Shown one piece after another: positions 17,979 to 27,951 of a DNA stretch of 49,717 nucleotides; the first letter of the stretch is position 1, and each line of letters opens with the position of its first letter. Below the pieces are notes generated by a model, which worked only from the letters and a program-made list of their open reading frames with translations, was not told the DNA's origin and searched no databases. This DNA comes from Candidatus Saccharimonadota bacterium. Its GTDB lineage: Bacteria > Patescibacteriota > Saccharimonadia > Saccharimonadales > 2-12-FULL-41-12. The stretch lies in the NCBI GenBank assembly GCA_016219345.1, contig JACRNE010000021.1:1-49717 (forward strand), given 5' to 3'. The translations under genes were made by a program, and so were the position numbers.

Positions 17979-19505
17979 TTATCTCCTGGACAGCGAATGG
18001 TTCTTAATCCAGCCGTGTGCGTTCCTGGTTATCTCACTATTATTGCCAGTTTTCTCCTGATCAGCAAGTTTGGTGAAAGGCAAAATTGTAAATCCAATTA
18101 TAGTTCCTTCATTTTCCTTTGAACGAGCCCAGATATTTCCACCGTGGGCGTTAACCAGGCCTTTGCTAAGGTAGAGCCCCAATCCCGTGCCGCTTATCGC
18201 CGCTTGATTGCGATAATTTCTAGAAAACTTCTCAAAAAGATGAGGCATCACCTGAGTTGGTATACCAACTCCAAAATCCTGAACTGTGGTTTCAACCAAA
18301 CCATCTTTTGTTAGCTGGCTGGATACTTTGATCAGTGTTTTATCGTCGGGGCTATATTTTATAGCATTATCGATTAAGTTAGTTATTACCTCAGCTATAC
18401 TTACCTGATCTATGCCGACTTTCGGAAGGTTAGGTGCGATAGATAGTTCTATGGTCTTTCCATAAACCTCTGCTCTGAGCTTCATATTATCTACTATCCT
18501 TGTCAGTGAGGTTGGCCAATCTTCTTCGTTAAGGTGCAGGCTGAGTTGGTTCTGCTCAATCTTGGCTACGTTTAAAATATTTCCAACAAAAGCAGCCAGG
18601 TTCTCAGCTGATGCCTCCATCTTTTTCATAAATACTTTTTGGTCGGGTCTTAACGAACTAGACAGTTCATCATCAAACACCTCTATGTAACCACGCAGTA
18701 TCGTTAGCGGGGTTCTAAGCTCATGGACGGCCAATGATATGAAGCTTAATGATTTATCTTCTTCTGAGTAGATCTCTGTCTGTTCAAACAGGCTGATTAT
18801 TGCTTCGGTCTTGTCTTCTTCAGAGCCTTTAATGTAGCTTACCGCCATGTCGAAATATTGTGGTGGTTGGCCGTAAGGATTTATTCTGACGCCTCGCCAA
18901 ATCTTCTGCGCTGTAACCGCGTTTTCCCGGGAGCTTTTTATCCATGAGTCCAAGTTGTCATTTGTCTTAAACAGAACTTCAAATAATGTGTATAGGTTTT
19001 TGCCCAAGATTGTGTCGGTGGTTTTGCTAAAATGATTTGCCTTTGGATTTGCGAAAGTTATATTGCCTTCCGCATCAATCCCGATAACTGGTATAGATAG
19101 TTGTTGCAGCACTATATCTCCAGGACCTTTCGATGTCTGTGCTCCAGTACCTGATGCGGCGTATTCGTAAACTTGTCTTATTAAATTTGATACTAACTCC
19201 CTGGCTAGATAAATTTTTTCGACCTCCGGCGCGGCTATTGGTATGGGTGTGGGCGCAACATGTAAGATTGCTTCAGATAGAGCTTTCAATGGTTTAGAAG
19301 TTTGGTTGGCGACTACTGATCCTATGATCAACGATAGAATTATCCAGATAAAGACCAAAGACCCGACAATGATTAGTGGCTCCAGTTCGGAATATTCAGA
19401 TAAGCCCCACCAAATACCGATGAGCGCTAAACCGCTGAGGGTAAACCAAACGATTATATAGCGCTTTATGGCCTTAAGAGCGTTTTCCAAATGTCCAGGA
19501 CCCAT
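17979..19505 (-). CDS. Sensor histidine kinase (2 TM + PAS + HisKA + HATPase)
   Basis: FISLAVHELRTPLTILRGYIEVF; NLIDNAIKYSPDD; DFGVGIPTQVMPHLFEKFSR; GTGLGLYLSKGLV. Confidence 0.9.
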   Translation of the reverse strand: MGPGHLENALKAIKRYIIVWFTLSGLALIGIWWGLSEYSELEPLIIVGSLVFIWIILSLIIGSVVANQTSKPLKALSEAILHVAPTPIPIAAPEVEKIYLARELVSNLIRQVYEYAASGTGAQTSKGPGDIVLQQLSIPVIGIDAEGNITFANPKANHFSKTTDTILGKNLYTLFEVLFKTNDNLDSWIKSSRENAVTAQKIWRGVRINPYGQPPQYFDMAVSYIKGSEEDKTEAIISLFEQTEIYSEEDKSLSFISLAVHELRTPLTILRGYIEVFDDELSSSLRPDQKVFMKKMEASAENLAAFVGNILNVAKIEQNQLSLHLNEEDWPTSLTRIVDNMKLRAEVYGKTIELSIAPNLPKVGIDQVSIAEVITNLIDNAIKYSPDDKTLIKVSSQLTKDGLVETTVQDFGVGIPTQVMPHLFEKFSRNYRNQAAISGTGLGLYLSKGLVNAHGGNIWARSKENEGTIIGFTILPFTKLADQEKTGNNSEITRNAHGWIKNHSLSRR

Positions 19506-19562
19506 TATTTACCACCCACTTTAAACCTATAATACAACAGAGTTATTCCTTTTTAGGTAATC

Positions 19563-20682
19563 TTATTTTGCGGATACTGCGCCGGTGCTGGTTACTAGAG
19601 TCACCCAAGTTTGCCCTGGGTTGAAAGCTAGTTTTTTACCGTCCGCGCCAATAAATTGAAATGGTGATTTTGAATCACCTTTCTTCCAGGTGCCTTTTTG
19701 CATTATACCGTCCTGGAATACAAACATTTCACCTTTTCCGCTAGTTTGGTACACGGAGTAGATTCCGTTTTTTGAATATCCCATAACAAGTGCCACAACG
19801 ACCTTTGGAGATAATTGTTTTCCACTTCTATGATCCGTATGTGGCTTTCCTGCCATAACGCGGTTGTAGCTATTGGTAGGTGCATTGTAATCATAGTGGA
19901 CATCATACAAAGGTCCTGAGATAGAGAGATCTATAGATTTGGCTATTGGCTGAGCTGAAGGTGATTCTTTCTTGCGCTCCCAGCTTTCAAAGGTACTGGT
20001 CTTTGACGCCCAAAGCTCGTATCTTTGCTAGTCCTTCAGCACTGCCTCCAGCATGAACTATGCTCGCATCAAACGGCAGGAATAGATCGATATAGTAAGG
20101 TCTAATTGATCTGACCGGTCCGATGTAGTCAGGCTGTCCTTCCAAGAAAACTGCATTGAACCTTGTGATTCCACCTTCTGCTATAGCTTCAAAAACTACT
20201 CCAGCATCTCTTAATCCAGCCTGAGGGCGTGCGTCTGGGCTATTCTCTATTTGAATCGCTGTAACTGGACGTTTATTAGTCTCGACGGGTATCTCTAAGC
20301 CGGTTAATCTAGATGGTTCCGTCGTCTTTGGTGGTTCGTCTTTTTTAACTATGACTGACTGGTTAGTCGAGTCTGGCTTACTGAGATATTTCTTTAGTGC
20401 GTAGATTCCGCCAACTCCAAAAACAAGTATTACGGCAGCTATTACACTACCGGCTATTTTCTGTTTTTTGGTGCTTGGCCAGAGTTTTAGACCAAGTTCA
20501 GTAATTTTATGATGAAGTCGCTTCTTCTCGATTGGATTAGGGCCCGCAGGTATGCTACCTTCATTGTTATCGATCAATGAGTCGGTCATATTAATACCAG
20601 GAAACTCTTCTTGAAGTTCCCTTTCTTGCTCAAAATTTTTATTTTTCTCGCTCTCTGGACGAGACCGAATATCGTCAACCAT
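19563..20682 (-). pseudogene. DUF3048-type (YerB-like) membrane-anchored protein, interrupted
   Basis: 19987-20682 carries TM + NKRPVTAIQIENSPDARPQAGLRDAGVVFEAIAEGGITRFNAVF...GGSAEGLAKIRALGVKDQ; the C-terminal part YDVHYDYNAPTNSYNRVMAGKPHTDHRSGKQLSPKVVVALV is in another frame (19563-19910). Confidence 0.75.
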
Positions 20683-20744
20683 AAGGACTATTCTAACATA
20701 AATCTACATCTCCGCAATCTGTTGTGATGACAATCGGTAGTTAA

Positions 20745-21830
20745 TTATTCAGCCCAAAATGGTTGCGTCCCAATAATGCCCGTTGGTAGAGTGGGTGGTT
20801 CTGCCAGGTCACATAAAATACTGGGTAAATCATTAATGTCTAGACTCGTGACGTCTTCGAACGTAGGAGGTCTTTTGAGGTCGAATTTTAGCTCCCCGAC
20901 CACCAATCCATTATCCATTGCAAAGCGCAGATTTCGTTTTTCATGACTCCCTCTTGGTGGTAGGGTTGCCATCCATACTGAGACACCCCTTGACCTCATA
21001 TCGCATACGACGCCCACTAACTCGCTCGGGTAACCTACTAGCAGTCTAGTTTGACCGCCAAGATCACCATAGAAGGCTTCAATACGAGATTCTTTATTGT
21101 GATACATAGTTATAGAATCTTGAGTTCTGTGATGTGTTTGGGTGTGTAGTGCGAAGTCAGTATCCGTGCCCATGAAAGTTTCTCGGAGTTTTTCATGCCA
21201 GATATCCGGCATGCCGCTACCTGATGATTTAATTACCACTTGCCTACCACGTCCTTTAAAAGCATCAATATCCGGCGCAAAGCCATCTAGCATGTATGGT
21301 TTATGCAGGGTTGAATCGAACCCCTGATCTAATAGCTCTTTTTGAGCCTTCGTATTCCACACAGATATATTTATCCCTGGTATGCGTCTAGCAGCAATTA
21401 CAGCACTATCTTTCGGATGTACATCGGGCACCACGAGTCTTACATCATTTATGCCAAGTATTTCCAGAACGTTCAGGTTTGCTCCGAGTAATTGATGCTC
21501 CTGCACGGCATTCCACCGACTTACCTGGTTCATGCCAGATCTACCTTTTTTAGATACCCTTAGAGCAAACTCGGCAAAAGAGAGCTTTCCATAAATTTTT
21601 GCGGGGAGGCTCAGGCGTTTTGCCTCCGAGTCGTCCGCATAACTATCTGTAAACTCTGGATCCGAGGTCATCTTTCTATGAAAAATATTCGCGGGAACAG
21701 AGGTCGTTTTTAAGTAGGTAGATAACGGATTTTCGCCGAGCAATACTGCCTGCCTTTCAAGCGCCATGAGAGTCGATGTATTTCCATCGCCTACATTTGG
21801 CGTTGACAAAATCTCCCTAGAGTCGCTCAA
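20745..21830 (-). CDS. Hypothetical protein, possibly glycosyltransferase-like fold
   Basis: 361 aa; VVIKSSGSGMPDIWHEKLRETF and LLVGYPSELVGVVCDMRSRGVSVWMATLPPRGSHEKRNLRFAMDNGLV resemble a GT-B C-terminal domain; weak evidence. Overlaps the gltX 3' end. Confidence 0.5.
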   Translation of the reverse strand: MSDSREILSTPNVGDGNTSTLMALERQAVLLGENPLSTYLKTTSVPANIFHRKMTSDPEFTDSYADDSEAKRLSLPAKIYGKLSFAEFALRVSKKGRSGMNQVSRWNAVQEHQLLGANLNVLEILGINDVRLVVPDVHPKDSAVIAARRIPGINISVWNTKAQKELLDQGFDSTLHKPYMLDGFAPDIDAFKGRGRQVVIKSSGSGMPDIWHEKLRETFMGTDTDFALHTQTHHRTQDSITMYHNKESRIEAFYGDLGGQTRLLVGYPSELVGVVCDMRSRGVSVWMATLPPRGSHEKRNLRFAMDNGLVVGELKFDLKRPPTFEDVTSLDINDLPSILCDLAEPPTLPTGIIGTQPFWAE

Positions 21831-23223
21831 TTTGAGTACCTATCCTTATTAGTGAAGTTTCTTTGCCTAGCACGCTGAGCGAGCCAGCTAGTTCCGGGCT
21901 GGCTGGGGCTTGGGTTGTGGCAATTCGGATAAGGCTGAAAAGTACTGCCGGTTTCTCGCCTGTTTCCTGGAGTAATTTATTTAAGGCTTCCTGAATTTGT
22001 TCAGCGCTAAAGTCAGTGGTTTCTAGACTTGCCTTGGCTTTTTGCAACAAGTCTTTTAGCTGGCCAGACTCGTATTTCTTTAACTGTTTATGTGTAGATA
22101 TTAACTCTGGGTTAAGTGCTAAGTCTGTAAAGAAAAATCTGGTGAGTTCTGGAAGCTCGGCAAAATATTTAAGGCGTTCCTGGACTAATCCCAGAACTTG
22201 TTTTTTGTATGATTTGTCATGATCCTTTGCTTCCTCAGGCCAATATCCTTCGACTTTTTGGTATAGATCCTCAAGTTTAAGTCCACGAATATGCGAGCCA
22301 TTGATCCAGAGTAGTCTTCGCTCGTCAAAGCGTGCTCCGCTACGCCCTACTCTATCTAGGCTAAATTTTTCTTTTAGCTCACTTATGCTAAAGACTTCTT
22401 GCTCTGTACCGTCGTTCCAGCCAAGTGTTGCTAGGAAGTTCACCAATGCTTCAGGCAAATAACCTTCTTTTTTATAATCCAAGATATCTTTTGCGCCATC
22501 TCTTTTCGATAATTTTTTATTTCCCTGCTCATTCATAATATGCGGTATCGTAGCAAAGTAAGGTCTGTTAAGGTCAAAAGCTTCGTATAGATTCAAGTAA
22601 TTTGGCATGGAGGCTAAGAATTCTTGTCCTCGGATCACATGACTAATTTTCATCTCGTTATCATCTACGATATGAGCGAAGTTATAGGTTGGGAAACCGT
22701 CTGATTTTATTAAAATAAAGTCGTCTATCACCTCTGCTCCAGTTGATAAATCTCCCATGATCTCATCCTTCCAGCTGTAAGCTTTCGGATCGGACCTAAA
22801 TCTAAGTGGACTCTTTCCGTCCCAGGCTGCAGTTTTATCAGGCCGGTGATTTCGGTAAAGAAATGGTTTTTTCTCCTTTATGGCTTGCTCACGGAATTCC
22901 TGAACTTGCTGTGGAGTATAAGGGTCGGCATAGGCCCTGCCAGAATCAATTAGCTTCTGAGCATATTCCTTATATATATCCAGGCGTTGACTTTGATAGA
23001 ATGGCCCTTCATCCCAGTTAATACCAAGCCAGTCTAAGCAGTCCTGTATATGCTGGGCGCTACCTTCTACCTCTCTGGCCTGATCCGTATCTTCAATGCG
23101 TAATATAAACTCACCATTGTTTTGCTGTGCGACCAGCCAGGCAAACAGAGCGGTGCGGACGCCGCCAACATGCAAAAATCCAGTAGGAGATGGAGCGAAG
23201 CGGGTCTTAATTTTTTGATTCAT
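21817..23223 (-). CDS. gltX: Glutamyl-tRNA synthetase
   Basis: KTRFAPSPTGFLHVGGVRTALFAWL, ILRIEDTDQAR, NKKLSKRDGAKDI. Confidence 0.95.
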   Translation of the reverse strand: MNQKIKTRFAPSPTGFLHVGGVRTALFAWLVAQQNNGEFILRIEDTDQAREVEGSAQHIQDCLDWLGINWDEGPFYQSQRLDIYKEYAQKLIDSGRAYADPYTPQQVQEFREQAIKEKKPFLYRNHRPDKTAAWDGKSPLRFRSDPKAYSWKDEIMGDLSTGAEVIDDFILIKSDGFPTYNFAHIVDDNEMKISHVIRGQEFLASMPNYLNLYEAFDLNRPYFATIPHIMNEQGNKKLSKRDGAKDILDYKKEGYLPEALVNFLATLGWNDGTEQEVFSISELKEKFSLDRVGRSGARFDERRLLWINGSHIRGLKLEDLYQKVEGYWPEEAKDHDKSYKKQVLGLVQERLKYFAELPELTRFFFTDLALNPELISTHKQLKKYESGQLKDLLQKAKASLETTDFSAEQIQEALNKLLQETGEKPAVLFSLIRIATTQAPASPELAGSLSVLGKETSLIRIGTQIERL

Positions 23224-23248
23224 TTAATTAATTGTAACAGATGTGGGG

Positions 23249-24292
23249 CTAGAGGCCGTTGGCGATTCGGATTAGTTGATCACTGGTTAAGTTGGCATCG
23301 CCTTCTAGTACGTACCATATGCCGCCGTCTACCCATGTGGCGTTTGAGCCGTCGTATACATATATAGTAGTGCCGTTATTCTCGTAAGTTTGAAATGTCT
23401 TGCCTGCTGGCGTTAGAAAATTTGTCACGAGTGATTGGCTGTTCCAGCCGCTTGGGCTCTGGGTTATGCGGTAACCCTTGTTATCTGTTCGTGATTTATA
23501 GTTTAGATTTACTTCCCCTGAACTGGCTTTAACTGACCCATCTAGTCCAAAACCGGCCGGGCTATAGCTGGGTAGACTAGCCGAAAACCCTGCTTTAGTT
23601 CCAGCAACTTTAACTTTTGCCATCGGAACTGCCTGATATAGCAATACACCTGAAGCAAAAAGCACAGATAAAGTTATGGTAGCTAGTGCAAATCTCTTTT
23701 TAGAGTTCGCTCCTTTACTGTTAGCTACAAATTCTTCAAGATGAGAGGTGGCATTTTCTACTGCTCTTTCAAGCTGAGCAGATAGATCCTCTTTGGGCGC
23801 CGGCTCCCTGTGGGCTCTGCTTGCCACCGGTAGCGGAAGCATTTTTTTAACGATTGTTGATTTAGAATGAACTGGCTTAAATCGAACTATTCTGTCGCTC
23901 TTTTTAATTTGTTCTGCACGTTTTAGCCTAGCGTGTGGAACATTAGGATTAACCTTAGGTGCTTTTGTATTTTTTGCGGATCTCTCTGGCGCGGAATGTT
24001 TAGGTTTCTTTACGGTAGGTCGCATCAATGTAGTAGCTTTCTGAGGATTTCTAGAAATATTAGTTGTTTTACGTTGCGATTTAGGAGTATTTGCACTGCT
24101 CTTAGCGCTTTTTTCAATAATAGTTGGCTTATATATAGCCCCAGGCCTACGGACAAATCCGTCAATAACCCCAGGCTTACTCGCAGGTTTTTCAGCACCA
24201 GCTGTATTGGCCGGTTCGATCAGACGGCCAGTAATGGCATCATACTTGTTACCATTTATCTCTATAAAATTTTTTGGTTCATTACCGTTCAC
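23249..24292 (-). CDS. Hypothetical single-TM protein with basic disordered N-terminus
   Basis: Long K/R/P-rich N-terminus, one TM (RFALATITLSVLFASGVLLYQAV), extracellular C-terminal domain. Confidence 0.7.
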   Translation of the reverse strand: MNGNEPKNFIEINGNKYDAITGRLIEPANTAGAEKPASKPGVIDGFVRRPGAIYKPTIIEKSAKSSANTPKSQRKTTNISRNPQKATTLMRPTVKKPKHSAPERSAKNTKAPKVNPNVPHARLKRAEQIKKSDRIVRFKPVHSKSTIVKKMLPLPVASRAHREPAPKEDLSAQLERAVENATSHLEEFVANSKGANSKKRFALATITLSVLFASGVLLYQAVPMAKVKVAGTKAGFSASLPSYSPAGFGLDGSVKASSGEVNLNYKSRTDNKGYRITQSPSGWNSQSLVTNFLTPAGKTFQTYENNGTTIYVYDGSNATWVDGGIWYVLEGDANLTSDQLIRIANGL

Positions 24293-24425
24293 CGGTGATT
24301 CATCCCTATCTCTTGTTTTTGTTAACTACATTCTTATGCTTACAGTTTAGAACGCCGTGTTATACCTGTAAAGTGCTTTTTTGACAATTGAAAAAAGACT
24401 ATAATGGTTGCTTGGCACCCAAACT

Positions 24426-25916
24426 ATGGATTTTTTAGACCCAAAGAAAAAAAAGCAACAAAAGATTAAACTAGCCATTGGCCACACTCTAATGGTTCTT
24501 GTAGTGGCATTTGGCACTTTTATACTTGTGTTGTTGGCTTATGGCTTTGATTTGAATAGAAAATCTGGTGAGATAATTCAAAATGGTCTTGTATATATAG
24601 ACAGTGCTCCAGACAACGCAACTTTAAAAATAAACGGCCAAGAGCACTCCAGTAAAACCAATACTCGAGTTTCACTGCCAGAAGGAAAATATACCGTTGA
24701 AATATCTAAAGAATCATATAGAACATGGAAGCGAAGCTTTAGTTTAGATGGAGGAGTAGTTGAGCGTTTCACTTACCCTGCGCTGTACTTGAGCGATCTA
24801 AAACCTCAGGAGCTGCAAACTTTTGATAATTCAGTAACCTTTTCTACAGAGAGTCCAGATAGACGCTGGATTGTTTTAGGCCAAAAAAATTCAATCAGCC
24901 AGTTTACGGTTTATGATCTTAGAACTCGACAGAATGAACTGCCAACAAACGAAGTAATAAACCTGCCTACCAACTTACTGACGGCGGCCGATGGAGATCA
25001 CTTAATCAAGCTAGTTGAGTGGTCCACGGATAATCAAAATGTGCTAGTTTCTCACACATGGACCGGAGGTAGCGAGTTCGCAGTAATAAACATAGACAAC
25101 CCCGCAAAATCGTTTAACGTTAATCAAACTATCGGGCAAAATCCCAGCGAGACATATCTATTCGATAAAAAAGTTGATCAGCTATATATTTACGATGCAC
25201 CAAGCAAATTACTCCAAAGAATTAATATTAAAACAAAACAAACAACAGAAATAAGTAGAAATATTATTAGCTTCAAGCCACATGGCGAGGACAAACTTCT
25301 ACTAGCAGTAGGCTCGGCCGATCCTAAAAAAGTAGATATAATTCTCAAAGAGAAAGATAAAAATTACAAAATTCGTGAAATCGAAACAAGTGCAAAAATT
25401 CCTTTGGATATAGCAAAAGTCGGCGATGCTTGGTACTTAGTTATAGGCGCATCCTCTGAGAAGAAAACCTACATATATAAAAATCCAATTGATTTTATAG
25501 GCGGAAATAATGATCCAGAAAAGGTCGCATTACTAGCCCTTGGTTCAAAAGGTCCAATAGATCAAGTGGCCTTCTCGCAAAATGTTCGCTTTGTTATGTC
25601 TCAGAGCGGTCAGCATTTCAACGTTTACGATATAGAGACTAAGCGACGTTATAGTTATGACATGAAGCAGCCATTCGATGCTGGATCTAAGATCGTATGG
25701 ATGGACGGTCATCGCTTAACAACCCATAGTGAGGGCAAGGTCTTAGTGTTTGATTATGATGGCACAAATCCTCAGTCGTTGGTTAGCGGTGATGTCTCTC
25801 TACTAACAATGTACGATCGTGACTATACAGAGCTCTATAACATTAGTCCTTCCATAAATACGCCCGGTAAAATTGGCTTTTTCAGCACACAGCTCCGCCT
25901 AGAAGAAGACAAATAA
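24426..25916 (+). CDS. PEGA-domain membrane-anchored protein
   Basis: N-terminal TM, then VYIDSAPDNATLKINGQEHSSKTNTRVSLPEGKYTVEISKESYRTWKRSFSL (PEGA). Confidence 0.8.
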   Translation: MDFLDPKKKKQQKIKLAIGHTLMVLVVAFGTFILVLLAYGFDLNRKSGEIIQNGLVYIDSAPDNATLKINGQEHSSKTNTRVSLPEGKYTVEISKESYRTWKRSFSLDGGVVERFTYPALYLSDLKPQELQTFDNSVTFSTESPDRRWIVLGQKNSISQFTVYDLRTRQNELPTNEVINLPTNLLTAADGDHLIKLVEWSTDNQNVLVSHTWTGGSEFAVINIDNPAKSFNVNQTIGQNPSETYLFDKKVDQLYIYDAPSKLLQRINIKTKQTTEISRNIISFKPHGEDKLLLAVGSADPKKVDIILKEKDKNYKIREIETSAKIPLDIAKVGDAWYLVIGASSEKKTYIYKNPIDFIGGNNDPEKVALLALGSKGPIDQVAFSQNVRFVMSQSGQHFNVYDIETKRRYSYDMKQPFDAGSKIVWMDGHRLTTHSEGKVLVFDYDGTNPQSLVSGDVSLLTMYDRDYTELYNISPSINTPGKIGFFSTQLRLEEDK

Positions 25917-25939
25917 TATATTCCCCCAATTAACCCTAT

Positions 25940-26385
25940 TTCGCCACCCGCCTTTCTGGCGGGCTGATGCGAGTTCCTTTTTGCGTCGTCAAAAAGGAAC
26001 CGAAAAAGCCGACAGCAAGTTACTAAAACTCTATTGAAAATAAGCCTAGAAAAACTGCGCTGAAAAGACTCCTTCCAGTCGGTCCTGATCTTAATTACTA
26101 AAGAAGGATCAGGACTAGCTTTTCAGCTTGATTCACTTTTTCAAAACCTTACTTTCATCGGTTTTACCAAATGCTGAAATAAAAGAATAATGGGTTTGGG
26201 CATTGTGAGATTTCTTGATTGGCGAGTGTCTAAAACACAATATTTAGTGAGAAAGTGTTTGAGTCCGCCTTGGCGGATGAGTTTTCCGAAGCATTGTGTC
26301 TTTTGACAACGAGACAGTAAAGAAAGTGAACAGCCCAAGAGGTTTTGCCTTCTTTTGTCGGCACAAAAGAAGGAATTTGCTTCTT
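25940..26385. repeat. Hairpin-rich non-coding element of unknown nature
   Basis: Hairpins: CCCGCC-TTTCT-GGCGGG; GTTCCTTTTTG-CGTCGT-CAAAAAGGAAC; GTCCTGATC...GATCAGGAC; TCCGCC-TT-GGCGGA; CCTTCTTTTGT-CGGC-ACAAAAGAAGG. Between 25916 and 26423 there is only a 65-aa spurious-looking ORF. Confidence 0.45.
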
Positions 26386-26422
26386 CATTGGAAGAAGATT
26401 TAGTTCTTCAGGAAAAGAACTT

Positions 26423-27598
26423 TTAGAAGGCGTCCATGATACGTTGCCAGAGACTTGGTGAGTTGCTGCCTAGTTCTTCTGGCTTTGGCTCTGCGCTAGG
26501 GTCTACGCTGCTCTCTTTGTTTGTCTTTGGATCTGGGAATATTTGCTCACCTTGTATTATTAGTCGGTTAGCAGATGATCCAGGTGGATCACACGTGATA
26601 AGTGTCATAGTGGCTGGGCGATCAGTCGCATTTAAAACATCTAGGTTTTTAGGGCTGGTCGTAAACTTATTAAAAACTTTATAAACATAACGCTTGCCGT
26701 CCTTGTGAATAATGAAAGTATCGTCGTTCTCCAGGCTTTTAAGTAACAAAAAAGCAAACTTATATTTACCGCTATTTAGTATGTTGCTACTAGAGTGACC
26801 AACTATAACTGCATTGCCCTTTTCGCCCGGGTTGGGTGTTATGGCGTAGTGTACGACGCCGCGTTCTAAGGCTTTTTGGATAGCTTTTTCATCAACCGAT
26901 GGTTCATCATAAACAACTGGGGCTTCAATATTAATCTTAGGAATAATTATTTTTGGCTCTGGCCCTACCTCGCCACTTTGGCTAGGATCTACAATAATAG
27001 ACGTCGCGCTGACATTCTGACTTGGCCTTATAAATGGTGTTATGAATCGTTCATTGAAAAAGCTGAATAAAAGTATAAAGACCACTAGCGATCCCATGCC
27101 CAGGCCAAATAGTAGCGAATGAGCATGCGGGTTTCTCTGACTTTTCCGAGCCCGGCTTTCAACTTTTTTTAGGAGTTCTTCTTTGGGGTTTGGTCGTAGT
27201 TTAGTGGTTTGTTCCGTGGGAACTTGATCCGCCTCGCGAATCTTTTGGTCAATATCGGTATTTTTTATTACCTTTTTTTGAGCTCTTTTTTCTTCGTGTT
27301 TTTTATAAAATTCTCGCCATACCTGATGTTTTTCATCATCAGGTAAATTCTGATAATACTCATGCCAGGCAGTTTGAATCTCAGCTAAGCTTCTTCCTGA
27401 CTTGGTCAGGTCTTCCATGTATTTTTGGTGCTTGGACAGTTTCGAGTGTGAATCCTCAAGCTTCTGAATCTTTTGGATCTCTTCCTTGGCGCTAGGCTCC
27501 TCACCATACAGCTTCTCAAGTTTCTGACGCACAACATTAGCAGCAGAATCTTTCTGGCTGTTTATTTTGTCCAAATTTTTTTGTCTATCGTCGTCCAT
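26423..27598 (-). CDS. Sortase (class D/E-like) with long charged N-terminal region
   Basis: IIIPKINIEAPVVYDEPSVDEKAIQKALERGVVHYAITPNPGEKGNAVIVGHSS, catalytic TLITCDPPGSSANRLIIQGE. Confidence 0.88.
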   Translation of the reverse strand: MDDDRQKNLDKINSQKDSAANVVRQKLEKLYGEEPSAKEEIQKIQKLEDSHSKLSKHQKYMEDLTKSGRSLAEIQTAWHEYYQNLPDDEKHQVWREFYKKHEEKRAQKKVIKNTDIDQKIREADQVPTEQTTKLRPNPKEELLKKVESRARKSQRNPHAHSLLFGLGMGSLVVFILLFSFFNERFITPFIRPSQNVSATSIIVDPSQSGEVGPEPKIIIPKINIEAPVVYDEPSVDEKAIQKALERGVVHYAITPNPGEKGNAVIVGHSSSNILNSGKYKFAFLLLKSLENDDTFIIHKDGKRYVYKVFNKFTTSPKNLDVLNATDRPATMTLITCDPPGSSANRLIIQGEQIFPDPKTNKESSVDPSAEPKPEELGSNSPSLWQRIMDAF

Positions 27599-27665
27599 AA
27601 AATATATGCACCATAACTGGAATGGCCTCTTTAATTATAGTACAATTACTCAGTTAATAACATTT

Positions 27666-27752
27666 GGGCGAGTGGCGGAACTGGCAGACGCGCCGGACTC
27701 AAAATCCTGTGTCCTTTTGGACGTGAGGGTTCGACTCCCTCCTCGCCCACCA
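27666..27752 (+). tRNA. tRNA-Leu (anticodon CAA), CCA encoded
   Basis: GGGCGAG acceptor pairs with CTCGCCC; anticodon loop CTCAAAA; long variable arm; GAGGGTTCGACTCCCTC T arm; ACCA. Confidence 0.92.
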
Positions 27753-27789
27753 ATAATTAAGACCCACGTTTTGTGGGTTTTAATTATTG
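27753..27789 (+). terminator. Rho-independent terminator after tRNA-Leu
   Basis: AATTAAGACCCAC-GTTTT-GTGGGTTTTAATT hairpin. Confidence 0.65.
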
Positions 27790-27951
27790 ACGAGGAAGAA
27801 AGCCAACTGCTTGACTTTCGTGGGAGTCGAACAGGAGCTTATTATGAGCAAATCATAATGATCCTATCGAAGTATCCCTAGAAGGCAATGGCATTCTTGA
27901 CAAATATATACTAACGATGATTTAATTTCGCAAGGAGAAGGAGTTGGAAGT

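Noticed and set aside
26141-26338. 65-aa minus-strand ORF
   Set aside because: No recognisable domain or RBS; in the hairpin-rich intergenic element.
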